This document shows positions 54,702-64,000 of a stretch of 64,000 nt of DNA, in pieces. Below the pieces are notes generated by a model. That model did not search any database. It saw nothing but the letters and a program-made list of their open reading frames with translations, and was not told the origin of the DNA. Every line of letters begins with the position of its first letter. The stretch's first letter is position 1. A program made the translations under genes and the position numbers. The stretch comes from Pythium myriotylum (lineage: Eukaryota > Oomycota > Peronosporomycetes > Pythiales > Pythiaceae): the NCBI GenBank assembly GCA_023091665.1, contig JALJCQ010000012.1:1426001-1490000 (forward strand), read 5' to 3'.

Positions 54702-55725
54702 ATGCTTGGCGCGACCAAGATGAAGAGGGCAGTGGTCTATGCAGGCCGCGTCTCGCGCCTCGTGCGCCGGACGACGCGACCGAGCAGGCGAATCGACGCG
54801 CTGGCGCCCTGCAGATCGAGCGACGTGCGCTTTGCGGCGTCCGAGCGAGGCGGAGGGCTCCCTCGTGGGCTCAACACGAGCAATCCGTTCGAGATCAAAT
54901 TCCACACCGACGACGGCACTCCGCAAGCGGAGTTGAGCGCAGTCTCGACGGACATGGGGACGTTCGAAGATGAGATTGATCTGTTCCACTCGGGTGCGTC
55001 TCCTGTATGGACGCTGCAGTATGGGCATGGTGGAGCTAACAGAGATGCATGCAGAGATGGTTGACGTGTTCGGCTCAGAGCCTGAAGAGTATCGCGACGA
55101 CGGAACTCAACCTGCAAAGGCGCAGTCCAGCACTGACTATAGCTCTTCTGTCGAAGTCACGAGCGCGCAGGTGCAGAGCCAAAGTGACTTGCTTCCACCC
55201 TTGCGAGGCCAAGAGATCGAATCTCCACCTCCTACGCGTCCACGACCTCAGTCGGCGGGAAGTGCATCTATCGTTCTCATCCACGGGCCGTGCACGTATG
55301 TTCACGATGGATGGATTGGATCCAAGGACCGTTGGTCTCCCAAAGAAGTAGCATCCATGGTGAATCGCATCGCGCAGACCCACGGGCTGAGCATCTCGCA
55401 ACACCACTCCAACCACGAAGGTCAGATCCTCGATTGGCTGCTCAATACTTCGCCCGGCGACAAGATCGTGCTTAACTGGAACGGGCGGCTTGCGGACTCA
55501 CCCACTGTGTACCGTGCGCTCGCAAGTATCCGAGCCTTTGTGGTGATACTCGCCCCCTTGGACGTCGAGCTAGGCCCGCTTCCCCCGTCAGTCAAGGGCG
55601 TAATCGCAGGTATGTGAGCTTCTGGTGGCATGTGAGGCTGCTCGGATCTCTCACCATCGCATGGTCTGTGCTGGGCAGGATTCGGAACGCGGTCGTTGGA
55701 CTTGGCCATCCAGGCATGCAAGTGA
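54702..55725 (+). CDS. Type II dehydroquinase-like protein, probable pseudoenzyme
   Basis: Three exons: 54702-54993, 55055-55609, 55679-55725, giving 297 aa. The C-terminal 150 residues follow type II 3-dehydroquinate dehydratase (AroQ): SIVLIHGP, ISQHHSNHEGQILDWLL, KIVLNWNG and a final GVIAGFGTRSLDLAIQ, completed by the last 47-nt exon. Key catalytic features appear lost. The RxxxxY lid (normally GPNLNLLGxREPxxYG) is replaced by GPCTYVHDGWIGSKDRW, the THTS segment reads LADSP, and the HxRExFR segment is absent. The N-terminal 35 residues are Arg-rich and lack acids (MKRAVVYAGRVSRLVRRTTR), suggesting a mitochondrial presequence. The middle is disordered. It is likely not an active dehydroquinase; its role is unknown. 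Confidence 0.75.
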
Positions 55726-56394
55726 AGATAATCTATGGCTCGTCTCCCTGTCAACACTCGCTGTGACTAGCAGTATCTCCTTGACTTGGTTTCTGTATCG
55801 ACATCTCTAGCAAAGCCCACCCGTGAAGCCATCTATCTCGAAGAGACACAATCTGTCTGCCCTTCCCCTCAACGGCAACCCTGAGCAAGACGGAAACAGA
55901 GAAAACCAACCAACGGAAAGGACACGATGTGGGATCCTGGGCGCGCCAGCGACGTCCCAAGAAAAGATAACTTACCGAAACCCCCGTAGCGTTGCCCTGA
56001 AGCGACGTGGCTTGGAGTTCTGCGCTGCAAGTGCAGCTCGTGTCCGTTGGGGGCCGCCAAAACGACTGGAGGGCCGTTGGGGTTGGGTAAACTACCCAAC
56101 AAAGAGCACAAGATCGCGTCTGTAAATAGCCGTTGCGGGTCAGCCGCCCTCTGGCACGAGCTGCAACTTCCCACGCGGCCGAGCAAGGCTCCCCCTCCGC
56201 TTCTTGTGGAAGGTATTTTATTTATATCAGACAGCTATTTGCGCCAAGCCCCTCGAGTCCCGTCCGAACTAAATCGGCTCCTCAAGCGCCAGGCAAGCCG
56301 ACAAGGTGGGTTTCTGTGCAGACAACTCTCCACATCCACGAAGGGCATGCTGACATGGTTAAATGCCGTGCGATAGACCCTTTCCGCAGTTACT
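55726..56394. other. Intergenic region upstream of MADS gene
   Basis: About 670 bp between the dehydroquinase-like stop and the MADS-box ATG, with no supported coding sequence. An AT-rich stretch at about 56211-56228 (TATTTTATTTATAT) is out of character for the GC-rich surroundings and resembles a loose MEF2/CArG-like site. Confidence 0.45.
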
Positions 56395-57900
56395 ATGGGC
56401 CGCAAGAAGATCAAGATCCAGCGCATCGAGGATGACCGCAATCGCCAGGTGACGTTCACCAAGCGCAAGGGGGGGCTTTTCAAGAAGGCCATGGAGCTCT
56501 CCAAACTCTGCGACTGCGAGATCGCGCTGATCGTGTTCGACTCGAACGAGAAGCTGTACCAGTATGCGAGCACGGGCGTGGACCAGATCCTGCTCAAGTA
56601 CACGGAGTATGGCGAGCCATACGAGATGAAGGACAACAACGATGTGAGTGACAGGCTCAGTGAGTAGCTGGACTAGTCCAAATTGCTAATGTGTTACATC
56701 GTGCTATAGTATGAGATCCTCTTTGGAGACAAGAAGAAGCCGAAGGACGCCACTGCCGAACCCCCGGCAAGCGCAAGCGCCAATCTCAAGGCACCTGGGT
56801 CTAGCGGCGGCAATTCCAAGAACAGCAAGGGTGCTACCGCCCACAATGCAATGGCGTTTGGATACAGTGGACTGGAATCTCCGGATGATCGTATGCTGCA
56901 CGGCAATATGCCGGCGAATGCGTCGCTCGGCCTCACAAACGATCCAGACCAATACAAGCTTAACAGCACGCGGAACGACCGGGATCGTCAAGCCAGTGGA
57001 TCCACCGGGAGCAATGGCGCGGCCCCGAAGAAGCGCGTACATCGAAGCTTTCAGCAACTTCTTAAGAAGGATCAGCAATCGTACATCCCGCCGTCGCTCC
57101 CCCTCTATCAGCAGGGTGTAAGTAGCCGTATTGCAAGCATCGTTGCATCTCAAGGACTAACGTGGAAGTGGAATTACTCCGCAGATGGGAATAATGAGTG
57201 GAATGTCGGCCCACCACATGCTGAGCGCCATGCCAAGTCCTCCAAACCTGTCCAGCATTCTTCCCTCGCCAACCAGTAAGGGCTTATTTTGATTGGCGTC
57301 AGCGGGTGTTTTTGTCTAACTCTCTTGCTCGATATAGCGAGCTTGTTGCTCCGCCACGATTTCAGTCCCCAGAATAGCGGCATGTTTGGCTCTCACCACT
57401 ATATGATGGGCCAACACGATCTCGGTGACAAGAACGGGTCGCTGGGTCTTAACCTGATGCCATCTGACTTCGGGCACACCTCCCAGATGAAGCAGCAGCA
57501 GCAGCCATACTACATGACACCGCGAGGATACTCACCGATGGGCAAATCCTCCAGTTATTGTGGAGGATCACCGGTTACATCGCCGCGAAGTAACGATCGC
57601 GACCGTGAGAGGATCCACGATCACGATCTGACTGAAGACAAGAGATCTGCACACCCGGAAGGTCGTCTAGACAGCAACGGAAAGACCACGAGAGATTTTG
57701 GCGAAAACTCCAGCAATTCGAAGGATTCAGTGAAGACCGAACGCCAGCTTGATCGATCGTCAGGTGGCCATGGCGAACGTTTACGAAGCCCTCACTCGGA
57801 CGAGTTGGACGATCTGAATGAAGTGAGGCTGGAGAAGAGGTCTCACTCCGAGTTTGACGACTCGGCACTTGCGCAGAAACGGCAGCGGATCGCTGTGTGA
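56395..57900 (+). CDS. MADS-box transcription factor, MEF2/SRF type
   Basis: Four exons: 56395-56643, 56710-57117, 57185-57275, 57338-57900, giving 436 aa. The MADS domain (residues 1-57) starts [20 protein letters not shown], continues with a [20 protein letters not shown] core and ends [17 protein letters not shown]. It is followed directly by a MEF2-like segment, [14 protein letters not shown], so the protein is closer to MEF2 than to SRF. The remainder is disordered, with Ser/Asn/Gly-rich and Met-rich segments ([15 protein letters not shown]) and a basic/acidic C-terminus containing KRQRIAV. MADS dimers bind CArG/MEF2 boxes. The start is the canonical MGRKK methionine. Confidence 0.9.
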
Positions 57901-58074
57901 GCACCGACTATCGCCTGCTATTGATGCGACTCTCTGCCCGAATAGGGCATCACTCACGCACATTAGATTTTGCGTCGCTGTCATGTAAGTTAGTTGACAC
58001 TACAAGAACGAAAATAATCACTACACCACCACTGAGCTGGGTTTCGTTTGGGTTATCTTTCCAATAATTGATGC

Positions 58075-59208
58075 TTACACCTCGAGTACGGCTTGGGAAA
58101 TCTCTGGCACTGTTTGTAATAAACTTCGCCACTGGTCTTTCGAGAGCGAAATGCCTTTCTTGCCTGGTTTCATCTCACTTCCTTGCTCGTAGTACTCCCG
58201 TAGATCAATTAATACGGCTGTACGAAAGAACCTGATAGTGATTCTTCGCTTAGATGAAAGCTAGTGACAAATAATCATGAGCCGCGGCACGATTGATAGC
58301 AGCAGACCAAACAAACGAACCGTGAAAGCGATAGTTCGTTCTTCGTTCACAGGAATGCGTTCTTTCACGTGTTCCAAACTGTGGCCATCAACGCTATCGT
58401 CTTCCACCAGCCCGATGGCTTCATCAATGGAGCGGGAAAGCCGCATAAGCATCGTCCACTGGTCCAGCGAGAGGGAGATACCTGGAACAAAGCACGTCAA
58501 TATACACTCAAGACACCACCAGGATGCATCCACCTAGCACTCACCCTTCTTGCCGGGCTTGGTGACGCCGTTATCGTCGTAATACTCTCGAATGTCTACG
58601 AGAACCGTCGATTTCCAGCGCCGCACCGTGATGCGACGCTTCGACGAGAGCTGGAACACTCGCTCGTCCTCCGCGCTCGCCACTCGTGTCACACTTGCCG
58701 TATCTGCTTTATGCGCGTTGGTTGTTTGCGAGGCCGTCCGAGCCGCCTCGCGCGCGGTCGTGAAGCCTGTTTTCCCTTGCGGCGGCGACGGCGTCGACTT
58801 GCGTTTGGCGTCTGCGCGTTGCGACGTCTTTTGCTGTTGGGCTTGCTTCAGCGGCGGCGTCTGCTGCTGCGTCTTGCTCGCCGCCAGCCTCGCGAGCGGC
58901 TTGTCGTCCTCCGAGTCTTGCGAGAGCGACGCCACTGGCGCCACGTTCGCTCGAGACGCGTACTGGTTGGAGGCCGCGCGCGCCGCGCCGAACCACGCGC
59001 CGAGCATGGGCTTGTGCGTCGTCGTCGTCGTCGTCGTCATCATTGGCGGCAGCTGCGTGAGCGGCTCGAGCGGCTCGCTGCGCGCGCGCTTCCACGGCGC
59101 CGGCTGCGACGCGGCTCGCCACGAGGCCGGCGCGTCGCCCTCGCGTTCGCTCTCGGCCGAGCGCTTGAGCGGCTTCTCCTTCGCGAGCTGCGACGCGAAC
59201 ATACTCAT
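58075..59208 (-). CDS. Tandem PC4/SUB1 domain protein
   Basis: Three exons: 59208-58545, 58481-58321, 58260-58075, giving 336 aa. PC4 (SUB1) domains bind single-stranded DNA and act as transcription coactivators. The N-terminal 185 residues are disordered, Ala/Ser/Lys/Gln-rich. Domain 1 begins [20 protein letters not shown] and continues [19 protein letters not shown]. Domain 2 is [20 protein letters not shown] with [15 protein letters not shown]. The two are clearly duplicates, and the first intron falls within domain 1 at KPGKKG, while the second falls just before domain 2. Most PC4 proteins carry a single domain, so the tandem arrangement is unusual. The donor of intron 2 is less certain (GTTCGT at 58320 preferred). 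Confidence 0.82.
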
Positions 59209-60065
59209 GCACTCACGAGTTCGGCCGAAAATCGCGCGCGAAAAACCTGAGGAACTGTCCTACATTCATCCCGAGTGCCCTATTGTAGGACACTCTGATC
59301 AGACTCAGATCCATCTCCCCAACTCTTTCGGGGGGAGAAAGAAAGTCCAGGCAGCCTTTTGCCGATTTGCCAGTTGTTTGACAGCTGGCTTTTCTGCCCG
59401 CTCGCCGCTGATTCGATTCGATTCTCGCGATCGATCGGTTTTAAGAGGGCCGACCTTGCCCCCTTTTGAGGAGCTCTTTTTCCACCACCGGAGACGCTCT
59501 TCTATTCGGATGACTAAGCGTGTGCCGCCGTGGCTGCCGATTGGCTCCGTGACGCGCGCCGTTGGTCATTGGCCAATGCGACCGCAATAGGATTCGCCGC
59601 CCGCCCGGCTCGGGGCACTCGGACGGCGACTAAGCAAGCGGCTCGCGCTGGCTGGCGCGCCGACCTCGCCGACCCAGCCTCAGAGCCCTCAGAGCCGACG
59701 GCTTGTCGCCACGAACGAGCGATCCTCGGTCGTCGCGAAGCCGGAGACCCGCTTGACCGCGGCACGCGCCCACTCGACGACCCGAGCGCTGAGATCGCGA
59801 CCAAGTCGTCTGTCGTGCAGGAGTGTGGGTGAGTCCGACTGTCTACACCTGTGGTCGGAGCGCTCGGGAAGTGGGCGGCTGCGTTCCTCTTCTTGACGAG
59901 TTCGCCGTCTTATTCCGCGCGCGTTCCGTTCATCGTCAATCCAGTCGCTCCCCGTCACCTCCAGTCCTTCGGACGGTGGGACTCCCCCCCTACTCTGTGT
60001 CTCTCACTCGCAACCGTTTTATTCTCTTCTGCTGTCGACGTTCAACTAGTGATACCACCGACACA
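59209..60065. promoter_or_regulatory. Divergent promoter of PC4 and bHLH genes
   Basis: An 857-bp divergent region with no supported gene. It carries a cluster of CCAAT boxes near 59540-59580, including the palindrome ATTGGCCAAT (59568-59577) and another ATTGG at about 59540, consistent with NF-Y-type regulation. Confidence 0.45.
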
Positions 60066-61481
60066 ATGGATTTTGACGAGGAGATGTCAAGTCTCCAGAT
60101 CGAAGACCTCGGCGAGTACTTCTTCCCCAACGAGCTCACGAACGACAACTGGAAGGGCTTCTCGCTCGGCTACGGCGACGAGGAAAAGGTCTCGACCACA
60201 TCCACATCCACGGCAAGCACCACCACGAGCGCAGCCATGGCCTCGGCTCTCTCCAAGCCCATCGCGATCAACCGACCCAGCCAGCTCCGCGAGCGGAGTG
60301 GCTCGCTCAGCAACAGCCTCGGCGGCGGCGGCATCAGCCTCGGCAGCATGCTCCACGATCCGTCGCTCATGGTGTCGCCGCCAATGCTCGCACCGACGTT
60401 CTCCGACATGCTCAAGCAGACCAATGGAAGTCTCACTGCTGCAGCGTTGGGCTTCGGGCAGCTCGGCGGCGACTTCTCCTTGACGCCGACTCACTCTCAG
60501 GCAAGTGAGGCCTCTGCAGGTTTGACGACATCGACCACGTCGACGACGGCGACTTCGTCGGCCACCTCATCGCGATCCAAGGACGATGAGCTAATGGATC
60601 TCGCGAACTTCACACTTGAAGGTCGCTTCAACCGAGCTCCACAGGTGGCACCACAGGTCGACAAGAAGCCGCAGCCTGTGCTCATGCAGCGGCCACCCCT
60701 CAACCCTGTGAACAATATGAAGGTTGCTCCGGACGGCAGCAACGCGGCCGCGGTGTGTAAGCGCATTATGGATGAAGATGAAGATGACGATGATGACGAT
60801 GATGAGGACTATGGGAAACGGTCGTCGTCAGGAAACTCAACACCTTCCACAGTCTTTGGAAGCAAGAGAAGGTTTGACATGGTTGAGACGTGTAGTACGG
60901 GAAGCTGCTCCACAATCGCCACACCCAACGAAGACGACCGTGGCTTCCGCAAGAAGTCACGCGAAAAGATGCGACGCCAAGAAGTCAACGTCAAGTTCGA
61001 CGAGCTGATCGATTTGCTAGGGCTCTCAAATCGCGTGCGCAAGAGTGCTATCCTGCAAGAAGCCGTTTCAGCGATCAAAAGCTTGAAGCGAGAGCGTGAT
61101 GAGATGCGGCGAGATCGCGACCGACTACAGCAGGAAGTCAGCAAGCTTGCAACATGTCTCCAATACTCTCATCTCGGCTCCGTCGCTGCGGCCAATGCCG
61201 TTGCGATGTCCCAAGCAGCTCACACAAACACACATTTCCAGCCACTCAATCCGCAAGCACCACTCGCACCGATGAATCCTCATCAAATGCCGGTACGTTT
61301 GCCGCTGTTTTGAGGATTTTGATCGCCTCGAGGTTAATGATGAATTCCGCAGGGACCTGGATGCTTCCCGATCGGCGGAACAAGCTACACAACGCCACTA
61401 GCGCCTGCAGGAGGAGTGTCAACAAGTGTGGCAACGCCTATCGCGCCGAAGGTTCTGAAGTCGGCCGACCTGAAGTCATAA
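60066..61481 (+). CDS. bHLH transcription factor
   Basis: Two exons, 60066-61292 and 61353-61481, giving 451 aa. The basic helix-loop-helix lies at about residues 292-355: FRKKSREKMRRQEVNVKFDE, a LIDLLGLS loop, then RKSAILQEAVSAIKSLKRER, continuing into a short leucine-zipper-like helix (DRLQQEVSKL). Glu in the basic region (KKSREKMRRQE) is consistent with E-box binding. The N-terminal 290 residues are Ser/Thr/Gly-rich with an acidic poly-Asp run just before the basic region. The last exon adds a Pro/Thr-rich tail (GPGCFPIGGTS...). The frame is open upstream of the ATG but contains only non-coding-like sequence. Confidence 0.88.
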
Positions 61482-61628
61482 ACTGATAGTCGCTCTTTTG
61501 TTCAAGTATAGACGTTGTGGTAACTTAGAGACCGTCGCAGTGGATAGCACAAATTCAAACAAAAGTTTCTCGTCCAAATCCAGCGACGATCTCGGTTCAT
61601 TTTGTACAACTGTAGAAGCCAAAAACTG

Positions 61629-64000
61629 CTACGAATCAGCAAAGAAGTGCAGGAACGTTCCCCCGGACTCGCTGATGGACGTTGGAGTCGGGTTGGTGGG
61701 CCTCTGCCCAATGCGCTTCAAATGATTCTCAACCAGTTGACGAGCTACCTGCTGCGTTGACCGAAGTTCTTGGTGGAAAGTACCTCTTCGGCGGGTATCT
61801 TGGCTCAGTGGCCTCGAGTTTGCTCCCGTGTTGGGCATGCTTACGGGTCCAGCACATCGCGGGGCACTGCTCAGAAAGCCAGCACGAGGGCTTGGTTCAG
61901 CCGAGCGATGTGTGGAAGATGCAACGACGAAGTCCTTCTTCTTGGCGTCCCACTGCACTTTGCTGTCGTACATTTTGCTCAGCTGCGAGTTCAGCACTCG
62001 TTGCTCTTCGCGCCGCGCCTTTGTGGCCTCGGCACAACCTGCAAGCTCGATACGAAGCGGGGGCGATGGGAACTGGTGGCTCAGTCGCTCGACGTAGTCT
62101 TTCGCAAGTGTGTCCGAGTGTTCGAAGAGGAACTTGCGCACACAAGTCGACAGCATCTTTGGTGATGAAACCACGCTCAGATCACTTGTAACCAATGCAG
62201 CGTCTTTGAACTCGCGGGGCGTTTGTACCTTGCCACTAGAGAAGAGATTTGCGACTCGAAGATTCGGCAAGAAAGGCGTGCATTCGGTGCCGGTTGGTGG
62301 CGGTTGATCACTTCGTTGAGAAACATTGATGCCATGGGTTTTCACTGCTGCGAATCTTGGTGATTGCGCGGCCGCTGCTTCTAGATCGATACTGTCCAAA
62401 GATTCAGCTTTAGCGTGCTGTCCGAGATCGCTGATGTCGGCGGCCGCTTGGACGTTATGCAGCAATGCGAAATGCGTTTGTTTACGTCTCCTCTCTCGAA
62501 AGGCTACTTCACTTACGCAAATCTGCCGGATCCGCTGGCCGAGCGCCGAGTTATTGCCACCAATAAAAGCGCGCGCATCGCTTTCTCGGAGTACGTACAG
62601 TTCCGCGTGGGCCGATGCGACTGTAGCACTATAATTCAAGCTGGTGGGCGTGCCTTGGGGCTCCAATAACGTCTCCAATGCAATGATCTCGTTCGACACG
62701 ATCGTTTGCAGCTCGATCTTGATATGTGCGACTGTTTTCTTCTTCTTCTTGAGACCACCAAACGCGGAGGGTGGTGAGATGGCTGCTTCCTCTACGGGGT
62801 TGAGAGAGTTCAAATGGTTCGGCACCTCGACGGTCTGGGTCAGCTTTACCACCCCAGAGAGCACGAGGTAGCATTGCCGCAATGCTGGCGAAGTGCTGAG
62901 CTGATTTTCGGTCTGCTCTACTAAAAAAGTGTCTCCGAAATCGAATCGTTTCTTCTGAAGTACGTCGGCGAGAGCCACCAGTTTGTGGCGCTGTAACTCG
63001 CGGAAGAGCGGTAATCGCTGCAAGAAGTTGATTTTCTGAGCCTGTTCGAAGAACTGCATGTGGTACTTGCTCAGCGTGCGCCGGTATATATCGCGGTGGA
63101 GCTCACAGACCTCACACGGACCCACAGCGATAGCAGACGCCGTGCGAGTCGCCTCCTTCGAGAACATCGCCGTCTCTCCAAAGCTGTCTCCTGTTCGGTA
63201 GGTGAAGACACGTCTGCCGAGCTGCGTCCAGTCCACAGGAGTCTTCATGTTTGCTCCGTGAAGTGACGAGAGATTGGCTTTCATCGTCGCGGGCATGCCA
63301 ACAAAGACAGCGACTGTGCCTTGGAAAATGATGTAGAACGTGTCTCCTGTTTCTCCTTCGTAGAAGAGCGACTCGCCGTCCTGGTACGTACGAAACCGAA
63401 GACACCGCATAACCTCGCAGATTGACGCATCATCCACGCTGCGGAACGTCTTTGCCTGCACTTCCTTCGCCCACACTGTCAGCAAATCCAGCTCATCGCG
63501 CGAAAGACGAACGCCGATCTTGTCCAGATTGCGCGGACTTAACACGACCAATTCTTCATCGTGCGGATTTGAAGGCGTGTGAATATCGTGGAGAGCTGCG
63601 AGGCGTTCCGATTCGGCGGCGACGAGGATCCGACGGGCCTCGTGCGTGAGGTCGATGTCGGTGCCAAAGCGAGAGATGTCTCGGGGGCTCATCGTCGACT
63701 CCTTCCATCGGCGAAACCCCGTTGCAATTCGGTAGTTGGTCCATAACGCCAGCACAGCCGACGTCACAAGCGTCACAGCGTCGCCATCATCGCCAGAGTT
63801 GGTTGGTCTGACTACCGAGGCAGAGAGATCCTCGAGACCTTCGTTAATGCTCGGAGCAGCTTCGCTCGGGATCAGCAGTCGCCGGGTGCTCATAGGCTTC
63901 CGCGTCTGTGATCCAAGAAGTGCAGTCGACACACGTCTCGTAGTGGCAGAGTACGATTCCCGCCGTCGAAGCTCTTCGCGAAGCTGCTTGAGTACGCGGC
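61629..64000 (-). CDS. Cyclic nucleotide-binding domain protein (5' end outside window)
   Basis: Partial: the frame remains open to the window edge with helical, charged sequence (VLKQLREELRRRES), so the true start is probably beyond 64000; an internal ATG at 63894 is an alternative. At least 790 aa. A first cNMP-binding domain (about 63,430-63,060) shows DGESLFYEGETGDTFYIIFQ and a phosphate-binding cassette FGETAMFSKEATRTASAIA with Glu and Arg retained. A second one (about 63,030-62,590) is degenerate in its cassette. The C-terminal 300 residues are disordered with Ser/Thr/Arg-rich segments. No kinase domain or membrane segments lie within the window, so it may be a cAMP/cGMP-responsive regulator rather than a channel or kinase. 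Confidence 0.82.
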   Translation of the reverse strand, partial: RVLKQLREELRRRESYSATTRRVSTALLGSQTRKPMSTRRLLIPSEAAPSINEGLEDLSASVVRPTNSGDDGDAVTLVTSAVLALWTNYRIATGFRRWKESTMSPRDISRFGTDIDLTHEARRILVAAESERLAALHDIHTPSNPHDEELVVLSPRNLDKIGVRLSRDELDLLTVWAKEVQAKTFRSVDDASICEVMRCLRFRTYQDGESLFYEGETGDTFYIIFQGTVAVFVGMPATMKANLSSLHGANMKTPVDWTQLGRRVFTYRTGDSFGETAMFSKEATRTASAIAVGPCEVCELHRDIYRRTLSKYHMQFFEQAQKINFLQRLPLFRELQRHKLVALADVLQKKRFDFGDTFLVEQTENQLSTSPALRQCYLVLSGVVKLTQTVEVPNHLNSLNPVEEAAISPPSAFGGLKKKKKTVAHIKIELQTIVSNEIIALETLLEPQGTPTSLNYSATVASAHAELYVLRESDARAFIGGNNSALGQRIRQICVSEVAFRERRRKQTHFALLHNVQAAADISDLGQHAKAESLDSIDLEAAAAQSPRFAAVKTHGINVSQRSDQPPPTGTECTPFLPNLRVANLFSSGKVQTPREFKDAALVTSDLSVVSSPKMLSTCVRKFLFEHSDTLAKDYVERLSHQFPSPPLRIELAGCAEATKARREEQRVLNSQLSKMYDSKVQWDAKKKDFVVASSTHRSAEPSPRAGFLSSAPRCAGPVSMPNTGANSRPLSQDTRRRGTFHQELRSTQQVARQLVENHLKRIGQRPTNPTPTSISESGGTFLHFFADS

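Noticed and set aside
1..64000. CRISPR arrays, insertion sequences or integrated bacterial operons
   Set aside because: No regularly spaced repeats or transposase frames were seen; genes are intron-bearing and eukaryotic throughout.

Overview
This window looks like a gene-dense, GC-rich nuclear segment from an oomycete (Pythium/Phytophthora type). The evidence is many short GT-AG introns (about 50-100 bp), intergenic gaps often under 150 bp, frequent head-to-head and tail-to-tail gene pairs, flagellar/basal-body genes as expected for a zoospore former, and a FYVE protein of the kind common in oomycetes. No rRNA, tRNA, CRISPR array or intact transposon was recognised. Exon boundaries below were placed by hand from GT/AG signals, reading-frame continuity and family alignment from memory. 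Each multi-exon model sums to a whole number of codons, except the frameshifted SDR at 17.4 kb.

Layout. 0.4-7.1 kb: an aat-type leucyl/phenylalanyl-tRNA transferase, a RasGEF and glucosidase II beta. 7.2-13.7 kb: CFAP77 (axoneme), NIFK (ribosome biogenesis), an unrecognised protein and XRN2 (nuclear 5'-3' exonuclease). 14.1-18.6 kb: a PDZ+UBA protein, an SDF2-like MIR protein, a short-chain dehydrogenase (SDR) with a one-base frameshift, and a hidden two-exon 83-aa gene. 18.8-31.5 kb: an LEKR1-like coiled-coil protein, then C2CD3 and DZIP1 as a divergent pair. 31.5-43.2 kb: COA7, a WW-cyclin fusion, a NEK kinase and a 1,496-aa LRR protein. 43.3-48.0 kb: a CCCH/DEDDh exonuclease with a 13-nt micro-exon, a LYRM5/ETFRF1 protein and a CCT-motif protein. 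48.0-50.35 kb: the largest stretch without a supported gene. 50.35-55.7 kb: a FYVE/GAF protein, a BED-finger/SDR fusion, and a divergent type II dehydroquinase-like protein lacking key catalytic residues. 56.4-64 kb: a MEF2-type MADS factor, a tandem-PC4 protein, a bHLH factor and the 3' part of a cyclic-nucleotide-binding protein that runs off the window.

Themes. Cilium and centriole genes are unusually frequent between 7 and 43 kb (CFAP77, LEKR1-like, C2CD3, DZIP1, possibly NEK and the LRR protein). C2CD3 and DZIP1 share a roughly 135-bp promoter, and both carry dynein-light-chain-like QT motifs. Two mitochondrial assembly/regulatory proteins (COA7, LYRM5) and two ER quality-control proteins (glucosidase II beta, SDF2) are also present. 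Several promoters carry short palindromes built on ACCGGTAT or close variants. The most unusual proteins are the dehydroquinase-like pseudoenzyme and the BED-SDR fusion, transcribed divergently from one palindrome-rich intergenic region.
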